A DNA stretch of 26,134 nt from an uncultured Lachnospiraceae bacterium (lineage in GTDB: Bacteria; Bacillota_A; Clostridia; Lachnospirales; Lachnospiraceae): NCBI GenBank assembly GCA_902766415.1, contig CACXDR010000099.1, forward strand, positions 1 through 26,134, written 5' to 3'. The notes under the pieces are model-generated. The model made no database searches and was not told where the DNA came from. It saw nothing but the letters and a program-made list of their open reading frames with translations. Shown in pieces: positions 22,878-26,134 of this stretch (positions are counted from its first letter, which is position 1; every line of letters begins with the position of its first letter). The position numbers were made by a program, and so were the translations under genes.

Positions 22878-23211
22878 AATCGTAAAAACCATCTGCAACG
22901 TGATCGAAGAGAAAAAGGGTATGGAGATCAAGGTCATCGACATTTCGAAGATCTCCGTGATCGCGGACTACTTCATCCTCGCGAGCGGCACGAACCAGCG
23001 CCAGACCCAGGCGATCTCCGACGAGATCGAGATGAAGCTTGGCAAGGCCGGCGTCGAGCCGAAGCAGAAGGAGGGCTACCAGTCCGGCACGTGGATCCTT
23101 CTTGACTACCAGGACGTCGTGGTCCACATCTTCAACAGCGAGGACCGCAGGTTCTACAACCTTGAGAGGATCTGGACGGACGGCACCGTCATCGACCCGA
23201 AGGAGCTGTAA
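22864..23211 (+). CDS. rsfS: Ribosome silencing factor RsfS
   Basis: RsfS binds L14 on the 50S subunit and blocks 30S joining in poor conditions. The 115 residues show EMKLGKAG, SGTNQRQTQAISDEIE, VEPKQKEGYQSGTWILLDYQDVVVHIFNSEDRRFYNLERIWTD in pieces typical of the family, with VIDISKISVIADYFILASGT near the start. ATG 22864 is preferred over ATG 22855 because AAGGAG ends at 22853, only 1 nt before the first and 10 nt before the second. It is the last gene of the obgE run and is followed by a terminator. Confidence 0.95.
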   Translation: MTTNEIVKTICNVIEEKKGMEIKVIDISKISVIADYFILASGTNQRQTQAISDEIEMKLGKAGVEPKQKEGYQSGTWILLDYQDVVVHIFNSEDRRFYNLERIWTDGTVIDPKEL

Positions 23212-23217
23212 GGAACG

Positions 23218-23236
23218 GGCCGGGGTTATCCCGGCC
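23218..23236 (+). other. GC-rich hairpin after rsfS
   Basis: GGCCGGG (23218–23224) pairs perfectly with CCCGGCC (23230–23236) around a GTTAT loop. There is no T run, so it is not a terminator by itself. It sits between rsfS and the main terminator and may protect the 3' end of the message. Confidence 0.4.
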
Positions 23237-23290
23237 GGAGAAGATTCCCGCCTCTGTATGGGAGGTATGAAGCCAGATAATACGGACGCA

Positions 23291-23326
23291 AAAACTGCCG
23301 CATGTGATCATGCGGCAGTTTTTTTT
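23291..23326 (+). terminator. Strong bidirectional terminator between rsfS and the LysR gene
   Basis: The stem of AAAACTGCCGCATG (23291–23304) with its complement (23309–23322) closes on TGAT and continues into eight T on the + strand (23319–23326). Read on the minus strand the stem is followed by five T, so it can also end the convergent regulator transcript. It sits 80 bp after rsfS and about 20 bp from the regulator's stop. Confidence 0.92.
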
Positions 23327-23347
23327 GCGTCTGTAATTCTCCGGTCC

Positions 23348-24298
23348 TTACACCAGCCGGCTCCATTCCTTTGCGAAGCGTACGGCCTCCGTGACCAGCG
23401 GGGATTCGGAATCCTTTCTCCAGGCGACGCCCACTTCCTTGATGATATCTTCCTTGATGCGCAGCCTCTGGATACCGTCAAGCTGGCGGCTCTGGAACTC
23501 CTCCTCCGGGAACAGCGCGATCCCCATCCCGCCCTGGACCATGTATATGGAGGTGGTAGGCTCCCCGGAACGGCACACGATGTTCGGTTCAAAGCCGGCG
23601 TCGCGGCAGGCGGCCAGCACGAGCTCCGACGCGACCTGCCAGGGCTGGTGAAAGATGAAGCGTTCATCCTTCAGCTCCCGCATGCTGACGCCTGCGGCAT
23701 CCTTTGCGCTGTCGTCCTCCTGATCCGCGCCCGGCGCCGCGGCTTCTTCCCGGCCGGCCCGGGCCGCAAGCGGGTGGTCAAAGGGGACAGCCAGGGCATA
23801 CCTGTCTTTTCCCAGATGCTCAAAGGAAAGCTGGGAAGGGAGGCCCTGCGGCGGAAGGTTCAGAAAGGCGAGATCGATCTTCCGCTCCATGAGAAGATCG
23901 GCCAGCTGGTAAGTACCGAACTGACGGATACTGAAGGAAATATCCGGATAGGCATGTACGAAGGCGGAGAGCATGGAGCCGAATTCGATGCACTGAAGGC
24001 TGGTGATGAGGCCGATGGTGAGCGACCCCTTGTGCATCCCGGCGTATGCGGACATCTGCTCCGACAGTTCTTCCGTGCTGCGGAGGATCTCCCTGGCGCG
24101 CCGCACGAATTCCGTGCCTGCCTCCGTCGGGACGACTCCCCTGGGATTCCGGTAGAACAGGCGCACCCCGAGCTCCTTTTCAAGCCTTGAGATCTGCTGG
24201 GATAATGCAGGCTGGCCGACGTGGCAGGCTTCCGCTGCCAGGCTCATATTTCCGCAGTCCGCGACATTGACCACGTAATTCATCACCGTGAGATCCAT
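23348..24298 (-). CDS. LysR-type transcriptional regulator
   Basis: A LysR-family DNA-binding regulator of 316 residues, divergent from the transketolase genes and therefore a likely controller of them. The N-terminal winged helix-turn-helix spans about 1–60 (MNYVVNVADCGNMSLAAEAC, VGQPALSQQISRLEKELGVRLF, GVVPTEAG). The effector-binding part begins near 90 (GSLTIGLITS) and shows PFDHPLA near 172. An Ala/Asp/Glu-rich insert at about 181–202 (EEAAAPGADQEDDSAKD) interrupts it, which is unusual. ATG at 24298 on the minus strand is preferred because AGGAGA (24305–24310 in + coordinates) lies 6 nt from it; a second ATG two codons upstream is only 1 nt from that site. The ligand is unknown. Confidence 0.93.
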   Translation of the reverse strand: MDLTVMNYVVNVADCGNMSLAAEACHVGQPALSQQISRLEKELGVRLFYRNPRGVVPTEAGTEFVRRAREILRSTEELSEQMSAYAGMHKGSLTIGLITSLQCIEFGSMLSAFVHAYPDISFSIRQFGTYQLADLLMERKIDLAFLNLPPQGLPSQLSFEHLGKDRYALAVPFDHPLAARAGREEAAAPGADQEDDSAKDAAGVSMRELKDERFIFHQPWQVASELVLAACRDAGFEPNIVCRSGEPTTSIYMVQGGMGIALFPEEEFQSRQLDGIQRLRIKEDIIKEVGVAWRKDSESPLVTEAVRFAKEWSRLV

Positions 24299-24373
24299 GC
24301 GCATTCTCCTCTCTGTAAACAGCTTCCGGCTATTCTGCCGGTGTATGTGATCCTTATATGGTACGGAATACGG

Positions 24374-24389
24374 TATCAGCTTACTGTGA
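24374..24389. promoter_or_regulatory. Second possible LysR site (imperfect inverted repeat)
   Basis: TATCA (24374–24378) and TGTGA (24385–24389) form an imperfect dyad similar to the main site 39 bp downstream. Its centre is near -75 from the predicted start, where LysR recognition sites usually lie. Inferred by similarity only. Confidence 0.4.
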
Positions 24390-24412
24390 AGCTCCGGACC
24401 CTGTCAAGCAGA

Positions 24413-24429
24413 TATCACTTTTTGTGATA
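24413..24429. promoter_or_regulatory. LysR-type operator overlapping the tkt -35 box
   Basis: TATCAC (24413–24418), TTTTT, GTGATA (24424–24429) is a perfect inverted repeat containing the LysR signature T-N11-A (24415–24427). It lies between the divergent regulator and transketolase genes and covers the -35 box of the latter. Confidence 0.7.
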
Positions 24430-24450
24430 CCTGCTCTCACAAGGTATAAT
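24422..24450 (+). promoter_or_regulatory. Promoter of the split transketolase operon
   Basis: TTGTGA (24422–24427), 17 nt, and TATAAT (24445–24450). The -10 is perfect and the -35 is 4 of 6. Transcription should start near 24457, leaving an 80-nt leader. Confidence 0.75.
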
Positions 24451-24482
24451 TTGATTTGTGTGAAGGTTGGTATAAACTATAA

Positions 24483-24506
24483 CCAGAGCACAGGAAAACG
24501 CTCTGG
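24483..24506 (+). other. Hairpin in the transketolase leader
   Basis: CCAGAGC (24483–24489) pairs perfectly with GCTCTGG (24500–24506) around a 10-nt loop (ACAGGAAAAC). It precedes the ribosome site (AAAGGAG, 24522–24528) and has no T run, so it is not a terminator. A role in message stability or translation is only inferred. Confidence 0.4.
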
Positions 24507-24537
24507 AACAGAACGCGCAGGAAAGGAGACTGCATTT

Positions 24538-25389
24538 ATGGGAGCAAGTCGGTTCTACTTTACGGAGGAGGATGTGAAGCGCCTGGAAGAGCAGGCAGTA
24601 CAGACTCGTCAGGATATCATCTCAATGATCACGAAGGCAGGCGCCGGCCATCCGGGCGGATCGCTGTCTGCATCCGACATGATCACGGCACTGTATTTCC
24701 ATGTTATGAATATCGACCCGAAGAATCCGCAGTGGGAGGACAGGGACCGCTTCATTCTCTCGAAAGGCCATTCCTGCCCGGCACTGTACAGCTGCCTGGC
24801 ACGCCGGGGCTTCTTTGATCCGGAGGAGCTGAACCATCTCCGCGAGTACGGCGCCATGCTCCAGGGGCATCCGGACATGCACACCACGCCGGGCATCGAC
24901 ATCAGCACCGGCTCCCTCGGAAACGGCCTGGCGGTAGCGGTCGGCACCCAGCTTTCCGCGAAGGTCCACGGAAAGGATTACATGACCTACTGCATGCTGG
25001 GCGACGGCGAGCTGCAGGAGGGCCTTGTGTGGGAGGCTGCAATGTCTGCGGGACACCATGACCTGAACAACCTTGTGGCGATCGTGGACTGCAACGGCGT
25101 CCAGATCAACGGCTGGGTCAACGATATCATGACCGTGGAGCCTATCGGCGACAAGTGGCGCGCCTTCGGCTGGAAGGTCGTTGAGGTCAACGGCCATAAC
25201 ATGAAGGACATCCTTACGGCGCTGCACACCGCGAAGACGATGCGCCACCCGGTTGTGATCCTCATGCGGACTGTCAAAGGCAGAGGCGTTGACTTTATGG
25301 AGGACGATTCCGGCTGGCACGGCAAGGCGCCCAGCCAGGCAGAGATGCAGACAGCTCTGTCCCAGATTGAAAAAGGAGGTGTGGTCTGA
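24538..25389 (+). CDS. Transketolase, N-terminal (TPP-binding) subunit
   Basis: The N-terminal half of a transketolase, which moves two-carbon units between sugar phosphates in the pentose phosphate pathway. The 283 residues match split transketolases. TPP-binding motifs are GDG at 155–157 (LGDGELQEGLVWEAA) and Asp184-x-Asn186 (VDCNG), with AGAGHPGGSLSASDM near 36 and RFILSKGHSCPALYS near 75. ATG 24538 is chosen because AAAGGAG lies 9 nt upstream and family members start near ASRFYF; the open frame further upstream lies in the leader. Its stop overlaps the start of the C-terminal gene. Confidence 0.95.
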   Translation: MGASRFYFTEEDVKRLEEQAVQTRQDIISMITKAGAGHPGGSLSASDMITALYFHVMNIDPKNPQWEDRDRFILSKGHSCPALYSCLARRGFFDPEELNHLREYGAMLQGHPDMHTTPGIDISTGSLGNGLAVAVGTQLSAKVHGKDYMTYCMLGDGELQEGLVWEAAMSAGHHDLNNLVAIVDCNGVQINGWVNDIMTVEPIGDKWRAFGWKVVEVNGHNMKDILTALHTAKTMRHPVVILMRTVKGRGVDFMEDDSGWHGKAPSQAEMQTALSQIEKGGVV

Positions 25390-26134
25390 TGGCGAAGACA
25401 ATTGCGGACCGTCATATATTCGGAAACGAGCTTTGTGAGATCGGAAAGACCAGGGAGGATTTTGTCGTCCTGAACGCGGACACCAAAGCCTGCAACCTGG
25501 AGCATTTCCAGGAACTGTTCCCGGACAGGGCGTTTACGATGGGAATCGCGGAGCAGGATATGGTCGCGACGGCAGCGGGCATGGCGAGCTGCGGAAACAA
25601 GGTATTTCTTTCCACCTTCGCGGTATTTGCGACGATGCGCGCCTGCGAGCAGGTCAGGACTTTCGTCTGTCATCCGAATCTGAACGTCACCATTCTCGGG
25701 ACCCACACCGGGCTCCAGGTCGGCGGCGACGGCGCGACCCACGCAGCCGTGGAAGATATCGGCATTACCAGGACCTTCCCGAACCTGACCATCATCCAGC
25801 CGTCGGACGGCGTTTCCGCAAAAGCCCTGGCGCACGCGGCGGTTGATTTTACGGGCCCCCTGTACGTCCGGCTCCACCGGAACGCGGTGCCGGATTTCTA
25901 CGATCCTGAGACCTTTAAATTTGAATTCGGCAAGGCGATTACCGTAAAAGAGTACGGCACGGACCTGACGATCATTTCTTCCGGCATTATGCTGGAGAAA
26001 ACGGCGGCAGCCGCGGAAACTCTCCGTGAAAAAGGCGTGAACGTGCGCCTGCTGGATATGATGACCTTAAAGCCCCTGGACGAGGAGGCCGTGATAAAAG
26101 CGGCAAAAGAGACCGGCGCGATCCTGACCGTGGA
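25389..26134 (+). CDS. Transketolase, C-terminal subunit (3' end off window)
   Basis: The pyrimidine-binding and C-terminal half of the split transketolase. Translation from ATG 25389 gives at least 248 residues. The catalytic Glu55 in FTMGIAEQDMVATAAGMA, FLSTFAVFATMRACEQVR, GLQVGGDGATHAAVEDIGI, and RTFPNLTIIQPSD all fit, as does the beginning of the C-terminal domain (TDLTIISSGIMLEKTAAAAE). GGAGGTG (about 25376–25382) is close upstream, and the start shares an A with the preceding TGA (TGATG), so the subunits should be made in step. Usual length is about 310, so some 60 residues lie beyond the window. Confidence 0.95.
   Translation, partial: MAKTIADRHIFGNELCEIGKTREDFVVLNADTKACNLEHFQELFPDRAFTMGIAEQDMVATAAGMASCGNKVFLSTFAVFATMRACEQVRTFVCHPNLNVTILGTHTGLQVGGDGATHAAVEDIGITRTFPNLTIIQPSDGVSAKALAHAAVDFTGPLYVRLHRNAVPDFYDPETFKFEFGKAITVKEYGTDLTIISSGIMLEKTAAAAETLREKGVNVRLLDMMTLKPLDEEAVIKAAKETGAILTV

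Noticed and set aside
24378..24407. Minus-strand promoter for the LysR gene (TTGACA, 18 nt, TAAGCT)
   Set aside because: The -35 is perfect but the -10 matches only 3 of 6, so I do not list it, though it might be used with help from a regulator.
1..26134. Prophage, transposon, CRISPR array, tRNA or rRNA genes
   Set aside because: No integrase, transposase, array, or RNA gene pattern was found on either strand; the region is chromosomal housekeeping.

Overview
The window is a GC-rich stretch (about 60% by eye) of a Gram-positive bacterial chromosome, most likely from the Clostridia and plausibly the Lachnospiraceae. The evidence is the Firmicutes block rplU–prp–rpmA–obgE–yhbY–nadD–yqeK–rsfS, a ribosomal protein L27 with an N-terminal extension next to its dedicated protease Prp, a RecU resolvase, a short-form HisG with HisZ, the paired TIGR03960/TIGR03936 radical-SAM genes ahead of an RNase E/G, and a transketolase split into two genes. 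Nearly all DNA is coding. All genes but one lie on the + strand, packed with short gaps or ATGA overlaps, and several begin with TTG or GTG. These family names come from sequence motifs only; no database search was possible.

Layout. (1) Positions 1–5880: the 3' part of recG, a very large membrane-anchored L,D-transpeptidase, rsmD, coaD and a coiled-coil protein, closed by a hairpin terminator. (2) Positions 5963–11809: an RNA-modification and repair run, made of an RsmF-type rRNA cytosine methyltransferase, a fused RsuA-type pseudouridine synthase plus HAD phosphatase, a short-chain dehydrogenase, a two-helix membrane protein of unknown function, an RluA-family pseudouridine synthase and recU. 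(3) Positions 11810–18782: a 19-bp tandem repeat and a good promoter, then hisZ–hisG–hisIE (HisIE carries an extra HisF-like N-terminal region), two radical-SAM-associated genes and a compact RNase E/G. (4) Positions 18779–23326: a perfect-consensus promoter and a probable L21 leader in front of rplU–prp–rpmA, a terminator, then obgE–yhbY–nadD–yqeK–rsfS and a strong bidirectional terminator. (5) Positions 23348–26134: a LysR-type regulator on the minus strand, divergent from a split transketolase operon whose promoter overlaps a clear inverted repeat. The last gene runs off the window.

Most of the region is housekeeping: ribosome assembly and RNA modification, CoA and NAD synthesis, cell-wall crosslinking and histidine synthesis. 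I found no CRISPR array, defence island, phage or transposon, and no convincing wholly new system. The features most worth a second look are the RsuA–HAD fusion, the degenerate TIM-barrel-like region on HisIE, the L27 processing site with His in place of the usual aromatic residue, the RNase E/G that stops where the zinc-link should begin, the extreme low-complexity arms of the L,D-transpeptidase, and the operator/promoter arrangement of the transketolase operon.
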